IMG/VR virus record: IMGVR_UViG_3300032285_001768
Location: 1-55,919 of that record
Length of the DNA stretch: 55,919 bases
Strand: one strand, 5' to 3'
Source of the DNA: a virus
The position numbers and the translations under genes were made by a program. Below the pieces are notes generated by a model, which had not been told where the DNA came from, did not search any database, and saw nothing but the letters and a program-made list of their open reading frames with translations. Positions 41,601 through 49,067 of the stretch are shown here, in pieces (within the stretch, counting starts at the first letter, position 1; the number at the start of each line of letters is the position of its first letter).

Positions 41601-43747
41601 GCTTTAGCAGATGCCCCGCCCGTAAAATTTGAGGCCTCTCCCCCCTCCGCAAATCTTCGCTTAGATAGATTCTGTCGCATTAGGTTCGACAACATGGCCT
41701 TTGCAGTCGCCATCTGCTCCGGAGTGGCCTGGCTTGGTCCTTGGGCCGTGGACATTGAACTATAGTTCATGGCCATCCCAGCAGGACGACCCTGCCTATC
41801 CACAATCTGACTGGCCTGCTGCGTGCGCACCGCCTGACGATTCGGGGAACTCACAACCTGCGTCTTTCGCGGACCCGTCAACTGCTCATACCCCTTGAGC
41901 ATCTGCTTCGCCCCAGACGCTTCGTTATCATCGTCCTCCTCAACAAGCCCACCTTCCGCTTTTGTAACAGGCTGCTGAATAAACGACTGAAACGTCAACG
42001 GATTAATTGTCGGAATAGCAATTAAATTGCCCATCCGATCATACGTCTGCTTGTATTGCCCTAAACTAGTCGGAGTTAAATTAGGACTAGCCGCTATTTT
42101 AGTTTGCGCTGGAGACGTTGAAAAATACTTACTTGGGTCAAAACTAAACCCGGACGGCAAATAGCCAATCAAAGAATTTAAATTTTGATTGTTATTGTAT
42201 GCCGTATTGAACTTACTTAAATCAACCTGGGCCGGAGTAAACGAACCCTGAGCAACTCCATAAGAAATGGGTGCTGTTACATTTGGGGTTCCACCAGCCG
42301 TCGGAACTACAGTTGGAGACGATAACGGCACATACGGAATGTTCGTATTGCCCAAGGTTCCCGTATCAAGGCCCGTTATGGGCTGATACGGAATGTTTGT
42401 ACCCGTTTGGGTCGGAACATTTGTCGCCGTATTAACATTTGTCTGCGTGACAATCTGTTTTGGGAGTGTTGTGGTCGTTACGTTAGTGCCGCCAGTACCT
42501 CCAGTACCGCCCGTTCCACCCGTTCCGCCTGTTCCACCCGTTCCGCCTGTTCCACCCGTCTGCACTTGACCAGCAGATGGAATAACAAAATAACTCTCGC
42601 TAGGCGTCATCGCCTTAAGCGCCGCGGCCTCCTGTGCAGTAGTCATGGCCCGCGGGTCCATGCCCGCGCGATTCAAAGCGTTTTCCGCTATCGCCTCACC
42701 AATAACATTCACTCCAGGATGCGCATGCGCATACGCAAGCGCCGCCGCATCATTAAACGTCGGATTAGCTGGAGGCAACACCATTACCTGGTCGCCACTT
42801 AACCTACTAACCTCGGCGGCCAACTGATCCGAACTCATGCCGGACGTATTAACCCCCTGCCCATTCAAAAACGATTGCGCCACGTCCATTCCAATCGTAT
42901 TGACCGCAGGTCCGCCACCAGCAAAATGCTGCACTGCACCACCCTTGGCATACGCGCGATTAACCGCATTAGGGTCATACTGGAACGGCAAAAAATTCCT
43001 ATTGTTCTTCGGATCGTACATAATCGGATCCGTATACCGCCCTAACGCCGGCAAGTTCTTATTGGACCGCGCTATAAAATCAGCGGTGGTCGGAGTCTGC
43101 GGCTTAACAGGTGCTTTATAAGGAATCTTGTTCAACGCAGCACTATAGTCATCCCACATCCGCTTGGAAGAAATCGCCGGATCTTCCATCTGCGGTGCCG
43201 GAGGCCCCATCTGCCCAGGCGCAAGTTCGGGAATATAAGAACGAAAATACGACCGAACATCCTTTGGGGCCCCAGTCGCCGGGTCAATCGGCAAAGTCGG
43301 CACACCCGCCTGATAATTCTGATACCCGCTACTCGCATACGGGTTATTGTTTAGCCTAGAACCACTACCTCTATTAAAATAGTTGTTAAGCTCGACCATC
43401 CGCGACGATTCCTGCCCAACATACTGGTCCGGATCAACCGTAGTACCCGGCGGCGCAAAATATGTTGTTCCCACCGTACCGCCAGTGACAGGAGGACCCG
43501 ACGTGGTTGAAGGACCACTTGTAGCCGGGGGCGCAGATCCACCGCCGCCCGCGGCAGTGTCAGGAACCCAAACCTGATAAACACTCCCACCACTCTGCGA
43601 GTTGTCTACCGTCTCGTAATGGCCACCACTTCCGCCGCCACTACTTACATCTCCACCCTGCAAAAAGTGCTGAACAGGCATCCCCTGCTCCTCGTCATCC
43701 ACCGACGGATCATAAGGACGAGAAAGCGCGTTGATGTCCATTTCCAT
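38618..43747 (-). CDS. giant late protein with GGxVQHF motifs, Gly-Gly-Thr repeat and PcfJ-like C-terminal region
   Basis: A 1709-residue protein between terminase and portal. Residues 23-32 (MPVQHFLQGG) and about 264-278 (AKGGAVQHFAGGG) carry the motif shared with other large late proteins. Residues 398-421 are eight Gly-Gly-Thr units. The first 700 residues are Pro/Gly/Gln/Thr-rich. Residues about 1200-1350 are helical with a coiled coil. From about 1496 the text MRHSVGGY, then GTTRVYSFRPKMDKPEVTID and INQIQGPTNSNP matches the order of a PcfJ-like domain (MxHCVxxY, hYSLR, TIE, QIKGxxN), with Ser where Cys is usual. The end is Pro/Arg-rich. It could be a virion protein injected with DNA; the place in the transcript supports a structural role. 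Confidence 0.62.
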   Translation of the reverse strand: MEMDINALSRPYDPSVDDEEQGMPVQHFLQGGDVSSGGGSGGHYETVDNSQSGGSVYQVWVPDTAAGGGGSAPPATSGPSTTSGPPVTGGTVGTTYFAPPGTTVDPDQYVGQESSRMVELNNYFNRGSGSRLNNNPYASSGYQNYQAGVPTLPIDPATGAPKDVRSYFRSYIPELAPGQMGPPAPQMEDPAISSKRMWDDYSAALNKIPYKAPVKPQTPTTADFIARSNKNLPALGRYTDPIMYDPKNNRNFLPFQYDPNAVNRAYAKGGAVQHFAGGGPAVNTIGMDVAQSFLNGQGVNTSGMSSDQLAAEVSRLSGDQVMVLPPANPTFNDAAALAYAHAHPGVNVIGEAIAENALNRAGMDPRAMTTAQEAAALKAMTPSESYFVIPSAGQVQTGGTGGTGGTGGTGGTGGTGGTGGTNVTTTTLPKQIVTQTNVNTATNVPTQTGTNIPYQPITGLDTGTLGNTNIPYVPLSSPTVVPTAGGTPNVTAPISYGVAQGSFTPAQVDLSKFNTAYNNNQNLNSLIGYLPSGFSFDPSKYFSTSPAQTKIAASPNLTPTSLGQYKQTYDRMGNLIAIPTINPLTFQSFIQQPVTKAEGGLVEEDDDNEASGAKQMLKGYEQLTGPRKTQVVSSPNRQAVRTQQASQIVDRQGRPAGMAMNYSSMSTAQGPSQATPEQMATAKAMLSNLMRQNLSKRRFAEGGEASNFTGGASAKAGAPDEKLTFGDKYLVEPALDLYSRIMDQGSLPSNKRIFLESVRGGDRSQITEKNFNPAELAQMDEMVRGRYKGLEEPLTKYGQHLEAALKGKLSKEEKSQYQSDLDMIKKFQAGQFTPGLMALAEGEEPSNARRRGLVMSGAAGDLAKLGKILPEVKYSDYPKGVVQESRSLSGGKTPTESLATSLGQFKYGLGPEGNFVIKDKYDFNPRVGSEALDAVPSVVTEGPYGRLREYAGRKMPPGQGRDVLVNLPKRADGSPEEGEGYVAPPNPFGRQAANQARQRAEIAERSRVAAAREKVARTPALDEAGGETTDEFIQRTMGFDPSVNEKRGTFLPMPIKRNGKTEFIAPNIVKDLLLPYNLSSQALTTGRFDEEKVPEAAINTSLASLATGKAPAGSLGMAVKIPGGQWKRSVTVDTPEGPVKSNLTGLESFIKDAMQAVPSGRADVITFLADKLAPFIKKSLGTHEDPLRMALLNRRVEGSASTPAPQSDAFRPYMIDAAKEGLELQNKVAAAQPRINELKQAAQAAQEQGLKDEAAKIKTELKELQKTLPYSNTQKKSFAEKEQALEDFHTFYDRASTVRPTTIMDLPNPTNDWMVGYNNQNKAAERTRDLIAKQLTEAGVPDEYQTLPPTYDALSLENYAKQIFDNKEVPAQKLVEAVRAGDPNYQWIIDAIQRNEPVYDMAQLPLPGMSGSEAASLLASIPADKLSKMNADEALISAYPQWQKSREFPQLILAIRNGQSYPKKAVNDILREGLKPVEDVPGWYQVGTKKAVEVEGAQMRHSVGGYSTKEDYNLGGRPAFEAGTTRVYSFRPKMDKPEVTIDLADSPNGLVKINQIQGPTNSNPLDNKEAIFKFLDSIPNLDVNSIPSHYGGGEGFSWKNAYLEARPNRGPRAVTQTPLPRNVNLLEGVPPGQELMMAAIEAHPNLFLRPGENALQALERIIARRQAREGGQGIPPPADAPAPPNARERLRARAQAIRARLGLPGPREE
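42485..42556 (-). repeat. 9-bp tandem repeat coding for eight Gly-Gly-Thr units
   Basis: Eight consecutive 9-base units of the form GGN GGN ACN (minus strand) encode (Gly-Gly-Thr)x8 in the giant protein. Third positions differ between units, so the peptide rather than the DNA seems to be preserved, although some adjacent units alternate GGTGGAACA and GGCGGAACG. Slippage could change its length. Confidence 0.85.
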
Positions 43748-43788
43748 GAGATTCCCTGGCCAGGGTTAAAGTTCCCACATTTTAATCT

Positions 43789-45246
43789 CTAATAGTACTC
43801 CGTCACAAGCTCCTGCGATCCCGGCTCATCCGCTTCATCCGTCTCCAACGCAATAAAGTTACCCGCACGAAACCTCATCAAAGCCTGCGTCGTGCTGTCC
43901 ACCATGTCATCATTGTCCCCATTCGGAAATGCCGCGCACTCCTCAACAAGAGCCTCCGCCCAATCCGTGTCCGGTGCCCACACCATCCCCGCCTCCAACA
44001 TCGGCGCAACAGAATTGGCCCTCGAAATCTTGTCCGTACCCGCCCGCCGTCCTCCCGGAGAGTACATCGTCACAGGTATCCCCACCCGCCGCAACTCCTG
44101 CTGCAACGTCACACCCGTCGCCTTCGCCTCAATCAAAACATTATCCGGCTTCCAATAATCATACTGCGCCTTCGCCACACGCTTTAACTCCGGGAAATCC
44201 CACCTCCCCTTCTTCACATCCATCAAAACAATATTAGGACCCGAGTCCTGATCAGGATGAAACACGCCCCACGTCGTAATCACACTATAGTCAGCCGTTT
44301 CCTTCTTTGAATACGCCGTGTCATACGACTGAATAATGTAATCCACAGCAGGCGGATTCTCCGAAGGCCAAACCTTCCACCACTCCCTCTTCAAAATCGC
44401 ACCCTCATCATTCGTAGGCTGCTGCTGCCACTGCGCCTGCCACTTCTGCACGGACAACGCTGCACGCACACTCTGCAACTCCGACAACTGCCAAAACTGC
44501 GGCCACAACGGATTGCCAGACGGCAAAATCGCCGGAAACTCAATCACCTCCCAACTGTCAGCCTTGTGCGACGTCTGCTGCTTCACCAACCTGGCAGTCA
44601 AATCCTTCGTCCCCCAGCGCGTCATCACCACAACAATCGCACCACCAGGCTGCAACCGCTGCCGCGGACCCGATGTGTACCACTCCCACGCATTGTCCAA
44701 CGCCATCTCACTCAACGCATCCTGCTCCGAATGCGGATCATCAATCACCAAAAGATCCGCACCCCGCCCAGTCATCGCACCACCCACACCAACAGCAAAG
44801 TACTCCCCGCCCTTGTCCGTCTCCCACCGGCCCGCCGCCTTGCTATCAGCCTGCAACGTCACCTTCGGAAACACCTCCTTGTACTCCGTCGAATCCATCA
44901 AGTTCCGCACCTTCCGGCCAAACCGCACAGCTAACTCACCCGTGTGCGTCGCCTGAATGATCTTGGTCCGCGGACGATGGCCCATGACATACGCCGGCAG
45001 CAAATAGGACGCGAACTCAGACTTTGTATGCCGCGGCGGCATATTAATAATTAGCCTTTTTAAAGAGCCGTCAACAACTCTATTAAAGGCATTGGCCATC
45101 TTTTCATGGTGCGAGCCAATGATTGCCTCGGGCCAAACATAACGGACAAAGGAAAGAAAGTCTCCTTGTGCCTTGTCTAATACCTCAAGCTTCGCGAGCC
45201 GGTATTCAAGTCTTAGTCGTTGGGCTTCTGCTTCTTCAGGGGTCAT
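43789..45246 (-). CDS. terminase large subunit
   Basis: A 485-residue DNA-packaging motor. Walker A-like MPPRHTKSE is at about residues 69-77 and Walker B LLVIDDPHSEQD at about 165-176, followed by the coupling motif VVMTRWGTKDL. The C-terminal nuclease has IIQSYDTAYS, VLIEAKATGV and DDMVDSTTQAL with the expected acidic residues. This is the P22/Sf6-like large terminase group. ATG 45246 has no clear ribosome binding site, only AAAGCAATTGGCC. Unusually, the small subunit is not adjacent but about 5.3 kb away. Confidence 0.94.
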   Translation of the reverse strand: MTPEEAEAQRLRLEYRLAKLEVLDKAQGDFLSFVRYVWPEAIIGSHHEKMANAFNRVVDGSLKRLIINMPPRHTKSEFASYLLPAYVMGHRPRTKIIQATHTGELAVRFGRKVRNLMDSTEYKEVFPKVTLQADSKAAGRWETDKGGEYFAVGVGGAMTGRGADLLVIDDPHSEQDALSEMALDNAWEWYTSGPRQRLQPGGAIVVVMTRWGTKDLTARLVKQQTSHKADSWEVIEFPAILPSGNPLWPQFWQLSELQSVRAALSVQKWQAQWQQQPTNDEGAILKREWWKVWPSENPPAVDYIIQSYDTAYSKKETADYSVITTWGVFHPDQDSGPNIVLMDVKKGRWDFPELKRVAKAQYDYWKPDNVLIEAKATGVTLQQELRRVGIPVTMYSPGGRRAGTDKISRANSVAPMLEAGMVWAPDTDWAEALVEECAAFPNGDNDDMVDSTTQALMRFRAGNFIALETDEADEPGSQELVTEYY

Positions 45247-45720
45247 TGGCCAATTGCTTTAAAAATTTGCAAAAAATTTTTTTAGAAACATGATTGTAAC
45301 CAAAGGGGGCCTGTTTCTGCCAATTCATTTTTCGGTCGTCATCCATTGTGTGAAATCGGGCTAAAGCCTGCGAAGCCCGGGCGGGGGCCCAAAAACCGGG
45401 GGCCGGGGTCCAAGCAAGCGCCGTGCCATGCGACATTCGGGGCCGGGGATCCTCGGGCCATGCTGCAGTGCACAATGCCCGCGACCCGCGCCAATCCTAG
45501 CATTGTCCACGATCCATGTTGCATTGCACAATCGGCCATCGATGCCTGAACGATCGCGCGCGATCCATGCCCGCATGCCACATGCGACACAATGCCACGG
45601 CCCACGGCCCACGGCCCACGCGTCATATACACGGAACAATCAAGCATTCACCACGGCCCGCGGCCCACGGTCAAGCTTGAGCCCGACGCGTGCCAATCGG
45701 GCCGGCCTATGTTGGGGGCA
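45247..45720. other. non-coding, repeat-rich region upstream of large terminase
   Basis: About 470 bases without a convincing gene. The first 50 bases are AT-rich (runs of A and T around 45260-45285) and hold a weak minus-strand promoter candidate: TGCCAA (TTGGCA) at 45318-45323 and ATTGTA (TACAAT) at 45293-45298, spacer 19. The rest is GC-rich, full of GGCC, CGATCG, GCATGC and CCATG words and contains tandem 7-base units of CCACGGC at 45595-45620. Open frames on both strands here are Cys/Trp/Gly/Pro-rich artefacts of the repeats. It may be a decayed gene or a packaging/regulatory site. Confidence 0.6.
45595..45620. repeat. tandem heptamer CCACGGC array
   Basis: CCACGGC is repeated three times in exact tandem followed by a partial fourth copy, and a related CCACGGCCCGCGGCCCACGG lies 50 bases later. 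This is the cleanest case of the period-7 repeats that occur elsewhere in the window. Confidence 0.85.
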
Positions 45721-45749
45721 TAAAAAAACCCGGGCATCGGCCCGGGTTC
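45721..45749 (-). terminator. intrinsic terminator after 89-residue gene
   Basis: AACCCGGGC and GCCCGGGTT (45727-45735 and 45740-45748) form a 9-bp stem with a 4-base loop. On the minus strand it is followed by seven T residues. It ends the transcript of the accessory island 20 bases after the last small gene, isolating it from the large terminase gene. Confidence 0.88.
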
Positions 45750-45768
45750 GAATGGCCAATGGCCTAGT

Positions 45769-46038
45769 CTATGGCGCGATCGATGCCCGGGCCGCAAGAT
45801 CGTCCGCAAGATCAAGCTCAAGCTCAGGTATACGCAACGCGGCCGCAAGCTCAAGCTCGCCGGTAGCGATCGCATCGGCGAGGTCATCCGTGTAATAACT
45901 CGCAATAACGGCCGGCCGGCCCGGGTTAGCTGGATTAGGGCCGCGAATGACCGCGTTGTAATCGCCACAATCCCGATCGTGGCCAATTCGCAGCACATAG
46001 CCCCGATGCGAGCGTACGTAAACAGCTATCGATTCCAT
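45769..46038 (-). CDS. hypothetical 89-residue protein, accessory island
   Basis: An acidic Ala/Leu/Asp-rich protein: MESIAVYVRSHRGYVLRIGH, then GDYNAVIRGPNPANPGRPAV, YTDDLADAIATGELELAAAL and LELDLADDLAARASIAP. No family recognised. ATG 46038 is preceded by GGAGAAAGTGAGA, the leader shared by neighbouring genes; a GTG at 46044 is the alternative start. A CGGGCCCG-ATC-CGGGCCCG hairpin lies upstream of the leader. It is the last gene before a strong terminator. Confidence 0.68.
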   Translation of the reverse strand: MESIAVYVRSHRGYVLRIGHDRDCGDYNAVIRGPNPANPGRPAVIASYYTDDLADAIATGELELAAALRIPELELDLADDLAARASIAP

Positions 46039-46048
46039 TCTCACTTTC

Positions 46049-46082
46049 TCCGATTAAATCGGGCCCGGATCGGGCCCGGGCC
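46049..46082 (-). promoter_or_regulatory. 5' leader hairpin of the 89-residue gene
   Basis: Minus-strand leader with CGGGCCCG, three bases and CGGGCCCG, which can pair as an 8-bp hairpin (or each half with itself), then GATTTAATCGGAGAAAGTGAG and the start. A -10-like TTTATGTG is upstream, but no good -35 is visible. It shares the hairpin plus AGAAAGTGAG plan with the other island genes. Confidence 0.5.
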
Positions 46083-46132
46083 AATGATGGCACATAAACA
46101 CGAATGCAACAAAAAAACGGCGAGCCCGATCA

Positions 46133-46843
46133 TTACGCGGCCCGTCCAATATCGCCGGCAATATGGTGACGCAAGAGTGAGCCCGCGGGTAGATCGGCCG
46201 CGAATGCCAATAGGGCCCGCGCGTCATCCGATCGGCCATTGGCCCGCGTGCCATGCCATTGAATCGCCGTCGGGCCACTCGCCGCGTAGCATCCGCCCGA
46301 TTTAGTCGCATCCTCAGCAAGTTTCCGGCCCGTGCCATGCGCCAAAAACACGATCACATAATCGCGATTCGGACGCGCGCACAATGGCACGCCATTGCCG
46401 CACGATTGACACGTAAACCCTGAGCCCGCGGGGCTCAATTGTTCAGGGCAAACTACAAACTTAACGCCATCCTCGATTCGCGGCCATTGGTCGCGACTAT
46501 CGGCCGGGGCCGCGGCCAATACGGCCGGCTTACCCGCACGAACTGATGCGATCGCATCGGCCATGGTATCGGCCGAAAAATTAATCACCGTCCGGCCGGC
46601 TTGCGGCCGCGGCAATCTAGACCAATGAAAATGCGAAAATGCCCACGCATGGCCCGATGGCGGCACGGCCCGGGAAACGGCCCGCATATATGCAATATCG
46701 ATTGCGGCCGAGCTATCGGCCGGCTTAGGGTTTAAGGGGCACGTCGCGGGGCACGTCGCGAACGTGGCATGCTGCCCCGCGCGGTACGTTACCGCGATAG
46801 GGCCGGTCTTAGCGTTACTAGATTTAACTACGGTCTTTAGCAT
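46133..46843 (-). CDS. Cys-rich phage protein (DUF7227-like candidate)
   Basis: A 236-residue protein. Cysteines come in pairs: ATCPATCPLNP at about residues 30-40, FTCQSCGNGVPLCA in the middle and GGCYAASGP toward the C terminus. The early part SSNAKTGPIAVTYRAGQHAT followed by CPxxCPL and a later CYA resembles the DUF7227-type phage proteins; I am moderately sure. The Cys groups could bind a metal or iron-sulphur cluster. The gene has its own leader: -10-like TATGAT, hairpin and AGAAAGTGAG. GC content is higher than in the late genes. Confidence 0.65.
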   Translation of the reverse strand: MLKTVVKSSNAKTGPIAVTYRAGQHATFATCPATCPLNPKPADSSAAIDIAYMRAVSRAVPPSGHAWAFSHFHWSRLPRPQAGRTVINFSADTMADAIASVRAGKPAVLAAAPADSRDQWPRIEDGVKFVVCPEQLSPAGSGFTCQSCGNGVPLCARPNRDYVIVFLAHGTGRKLAEDATKSGGCYAASGPTAIQWHGTRANGRSDDARALLAFAADLPAGSLLRHHIAGDIGRAA

Positions 46844-46859
46844 GTCATTCTCACTTTCT

Positions 46860-46894
46860 GATCGGGCCCGGGATAGGCCCGCACGGCAATCATA
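46860..46894 (-). promoter_or_regulatory. promoter -10 and 5' hairpin of the Cys-rich gene
   Basis: On the minus strand TATGAT (46889-46894, five of six matches) is followed by TGCCGTG and a hairpin made of CGGGCC and GGCCCG with a 7-base loop, then ATCAGAAAGTGAGAATGAC and the start ATG. The -35 region is occupied by the stem of the upstream terminator and shows no match, so the promoter is weak or activator-dependent. Confidence 0.5.
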
Positions 46895-46898
46895 AACG

Positions 46899-46923
46899 AA
46901 AAAACCCGGCCGGGGCCGGGTTT
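46899..46923 (-). terminator. intrinsic terminator after 95-residue gene
   Basis: AAACCCGGCC-GG-GGCCGGGTTT forms a very stable stem with two-base loop; on the minus strand six T residues follow. It ends the 95-residue gene unit directly before the next promoter. Confidence 0.85.
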
Positions 46924-46957
46924 CTGCAGATAGGACGCTCGAATCGTCCAGGAGTGG

Positions 46958-47245
46958 TTAGTCGCTTGCGGTCTCCACCTCGCGGGCCGCGTCCTGTTCG
47001 CGCACGTACTGTTTTTTTGCGTTTTCGGCGGCCTCTTCGTTTTCGTATACCCGCTGGGTCCCGAATGCAATCTGAGTGCCTCCATGGTCCGAAACGTAAT
47101 CGAAGGTTTTCCACGGGTTACTGCAGTAGGTGCTCCGAATCGCCTGCAGGCCAATAAGGGCCAGCAAGTCTGCAAGCTTAGTACCATTCGGGATAGCGAA
47201 CGATTGCGAACCAATGGTGATGGTTTGAACGGTTTTTTGGGTCAT
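46958..47245 (-). CDS. hypothetical 95-residue protein, accessory island
   Basis: A soluble 95-residue protein: TQKTVQTITIGSQSFAIPNG, then LADLLALIGLQAIRSTYCSN, VYENEEAAENAKKQYVREQD. No family recognised. The C-terminal third is a charged helix. It has its own promoter, hairpin and AGAAAGTGAGAAT leader, and is followed by a strong terminator, so it is a single-gene unit. Confidence 0.68.
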   Translation of the reverse strand: MTQKTVQTITIGSQSFAIPNGTKLADLLALIGLQAIRSTYCSNPWKTFDYVSDHGGTQIAFGTQRVYENEEAAENAKKQYVREQDAAREVETASD

Positions 47246-47275
47246 GATCGATTCTCACTTTCTGAGGGTTAAAAA

Positions 47276-47329
47276 CCCGGCCGGCTGGCCGGGATGCAAA
47301 CTATAAAACGAGTCAGGCGGGCAATGCAA
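47276..47329 (-). promoter_or_regulatory. promoter and 5' hairpin of the 95-residue gene
   Basis: Minus strand: TTGCAT (47324-47329), 18-base spacer, TATAGT (47300-47305), then a hairpin CCCGGCC-AGCC-GGCCGGG (47276-47293) and five T residues, then the AGAAAGTGAG ribosome binding site. The hairpin starts within about 7 bases of the -10, so it would form the extreme 5' end of the mRNA. With its T-run it could also terminate the upstream DUF932 transcript. Confidence 0.65.
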
Positions 47330-48326
47330 GCATGTCGATGGCGCGAGCCTTAATCGCGGCCCCAGTCCCGAACCAAGCACTTTCGAGCCGGGTATTGTCA
47401 GACCGTCCGCGCTCGTGATCGACCAGCTGGGTGACTGCATTCAGCATCGCCCAGCGCGAGCCGGCGACGCCCGGGATATCGGCCCCGATTGCGTTGCCAT
47501 TGAATAACTCAATGGTGCGCTTGAATGCTTTCGACTCGCGAATGTCCGACTTGCCCTGATGGTAGGGGGCCAGCAATGCCTGGACGAATTCGTCCGCCTG
47601 TTCTGCAGTCATGGGCTCGCCGGCCAGCTGGCGCGACTCAACCATAAAGCGTTCAAACTGCGACGTGACAATGCCCAGCTGGAGCCGGACCTCGTCGGCG
47701 TCGAACCGTTCCGAGTGCAACACGCGCACGGCCGATTTAAGGTAACCCTTGTCGGTCTCCGCCTCGCCTTTAACGCCGCGGCCATAAACGGTCCCGCCAA
47801 CCGCGGCCGTTATAGTGTTATTACATACCACCCTGATCGCGGTGAACTTCGCGACCGTGGCCATGGTTCCGTCATAGGACGTGCCCAGCAATAAATAAGG
47901 CTTGACCAAGTCTCCGTCGACGACTGGCGCGGCCTCGCCGACTTGCGCCAGCGCCCACACTCGTTTCCCGTCGCTGAGTGCGCCCGCGGTCTCCAGCTGG
48001 AAGCCGCCGACGTCGACCAACCTCGCGAAAAAATCCATCACTTGGGCCGGCTGGACGACATGATAATCCTTGCTGACTACGGCCAACGGTGCGCCCGTGT
48101 CCGAGCGGTGCAGGACTTTGCGGGCCGGCCACACTTGGTGCCCAGTCACGGCTGGCGTCTGATATTCCACGGCCGATTCCAGAACGGTGTATTCAAGTCC
48201 AGCTTGCCGCGTCCACTCTTCAATGCTGGCCCCAGCGGTCAGGGCCCGGCCGAGTCCGTGCCATGGGGTATGCCCGGTGTATGCCATCGCGGCCCGCCCG
48301 GTAGTTTCATCGATCATATGAGCCAT
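47313..48326 (-). CDS. DUF932 family phage/plasmid-like protein
   Basis: A 337-residue protein: MAHMIDETTGRAAMAYTGHT, PWHGLGRAL, then AVEYQTPAVTGHQVWPARKV, VVSKDYHVVQPAQVMDFFAR and LLLGTSYDGTMATVAKFTAI, RVVCNNTITAAV. This is the DUF932 pattern (WHGLG, Y.vvqp.e, vvCxNTL) found on phages and plasmids; its function is not established. ATG 48326 after AGAAAGGGATAGCAAA gives the conserved start; the frame extends to 48380 without a site. It has its own TTGACC/TATTGT promoter. Confidence 0.88.
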   Translation of the reverse strand: MAHMIDETTGRAAMAYTGHTPWHGLGRALTAGASIEEWTRQAGLEYTVLESAVEYQTPAVTGHQVWPARKVLHRSDTGAPLAVVSKDYHVVQPAQVMDFFARLVDVGGFQLETAGALSDGKRVWALAQVGEAAPVVDGDLVKPYLLLGTSYDGTMATVAKFTAIRVVCNNTITAAVGGTVYGRGVKGEAETDKGYLKSAVRVLHSERFDADEVRLQLGIVTSQFERFMVESRQLAGEPMTAEQADEFVQALLAPYHQGKSDIRESKAFKRTIELFNGNAIGADIPGVAGSRWAMLNAVTQLVDHERGRSDNTRLESAWFGTGAAIKARAIDMLALPA

Positions 48327-48350
48327 TTTGCTATCCCTTTCTGTGTTGAG

Positions 48351-48406
48351 CCGGGCAACGTGCCCGGCGAGTGCGAACAATAAACTAATGTCGTGAATCG
48401 GGTCAA
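48351..48406 (-). promoter_or_regulatory. promoter and 5' hairpin of the DUF932 gene
   Basis: Minus strand: TTGACC (48401-48406), 18-base spacer, TATTGT (48377-48382), then hairpin CCGGGCA-CGT-TGCCCGG (48351-48367) at the predicted 5' end and AGAAAGGG before the start. The -35 overlaps the TGA of the preceding gene. Confidence 0.7.
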
Positions 48407-49065
48407 GTCGGCGTTACAGGAGTGAGCCGGAGCTCCCCTAAATCGATCCGGTCTCCCGGAGCTGGTGAACCGGACACGGCGATGACGAGCTCAATCAGGA
48501 CGCGGCGAACTTCTTTCCTAACCAGCTGACTGGCAATTTCCCCGATAAAGTCCCGCATGTCGTCGCTCTGCTTGAGCCGATCCGCCACGTCCGTGGCCAG
48601 TACGGCCCGCCGGGCCTCCGGGATCAGAAAGTCAGTCACCGACGCAATCCGATCATCGGCGATCTGGCCCATGGTCTCCAGCAGTAAGTCCGAGCGGGCA
48701 AGATGCCCTGCCACTTCGACTGCCAGTTCGTCCGCGTGATTATTGCGAATTGTTCTCGCAATTTTCTCAACGTCCAGATTGTCCGCAATGTCCTCGAGGT
48801 CGAGCTCGTCGCTCACCTCGCGGGCCAAGTCCGACATGTCCAGATTGCTGGCGATGTCCGTATAGTCAAGATGATTGAGCACCTCATTGGCCAGATCCGT
48901 GTAATCCAGCTCGGCCGTGGTTTTTTCAGCGATTGCGGAGTAATCCAATTTGTCCGCAATGATATCGGTCAAGTCCATTTCAATGATGGCCTTGTCGGCA
49001 ACATCCTTCGCCAGCTGGGTGGAAAGTTGCTCGAACAGTTCTGATGATTTAACTGACATTTTCAT
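48403..49065 (-). CDS. 220-residue protein with LDYxDIA repeats
   Basis: No family recognised. Residues about 30-110 contain six tandem copies of LDxxDLA: LDYSAIAEKTTAE, LDYTDLANEVLNH, LDYTDIASN, LDMSDLAREVSDE, LDLEDIADN and LDVEKIART, with periods of 13 or 9 residues. The repeats are acidic and helical and look like a coiled or solenoid arrangement. The C-terminal half is helical with RKEVRRVLIELVIAV. It has the strongest promoter of the island and should be well expressed early. Confidence 0.72.
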   Translation of the reverse strand: MKMSVKSSELFEQLSTQLAKDVADKAIIEMDLTDIIADKLDYSAIAEKTTAELDYTDLANEVLNHLDYTDIASNLDMSDLAREVSDELDLEDIADNLDVEKIARTIRNNHADELAVEVAGHLARSDLLLETMGQIADDRIASVTDFLIPEARRAVLATDVADRLKQSDDMRDFIGEIASQLVRKEVRRVLIELVIAVSGSPAPGDRIDLGELRLTPVTPT

Positions 49066-49067
49066 TT

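Noticed and set aside
45339-45998. Several open frames on both strands in the non-coding block
   Set aside because: They are Cys/Trp/Gly/Pro-rich products of heptamer and GGCC-rich repeats, overlap each other in all frames and lack ribosome sites. One also runs through the terminator.
47271-47293. Hairpin with T-run read simply as a terminator of the DUF932 gene
   Set aside because: It may terminate, but it lies downstream of a good -10 and directly before a ribosome site, and the same hairpin placement without T-run occurs at other island genes. I therefore describe it as a leader hairpin.
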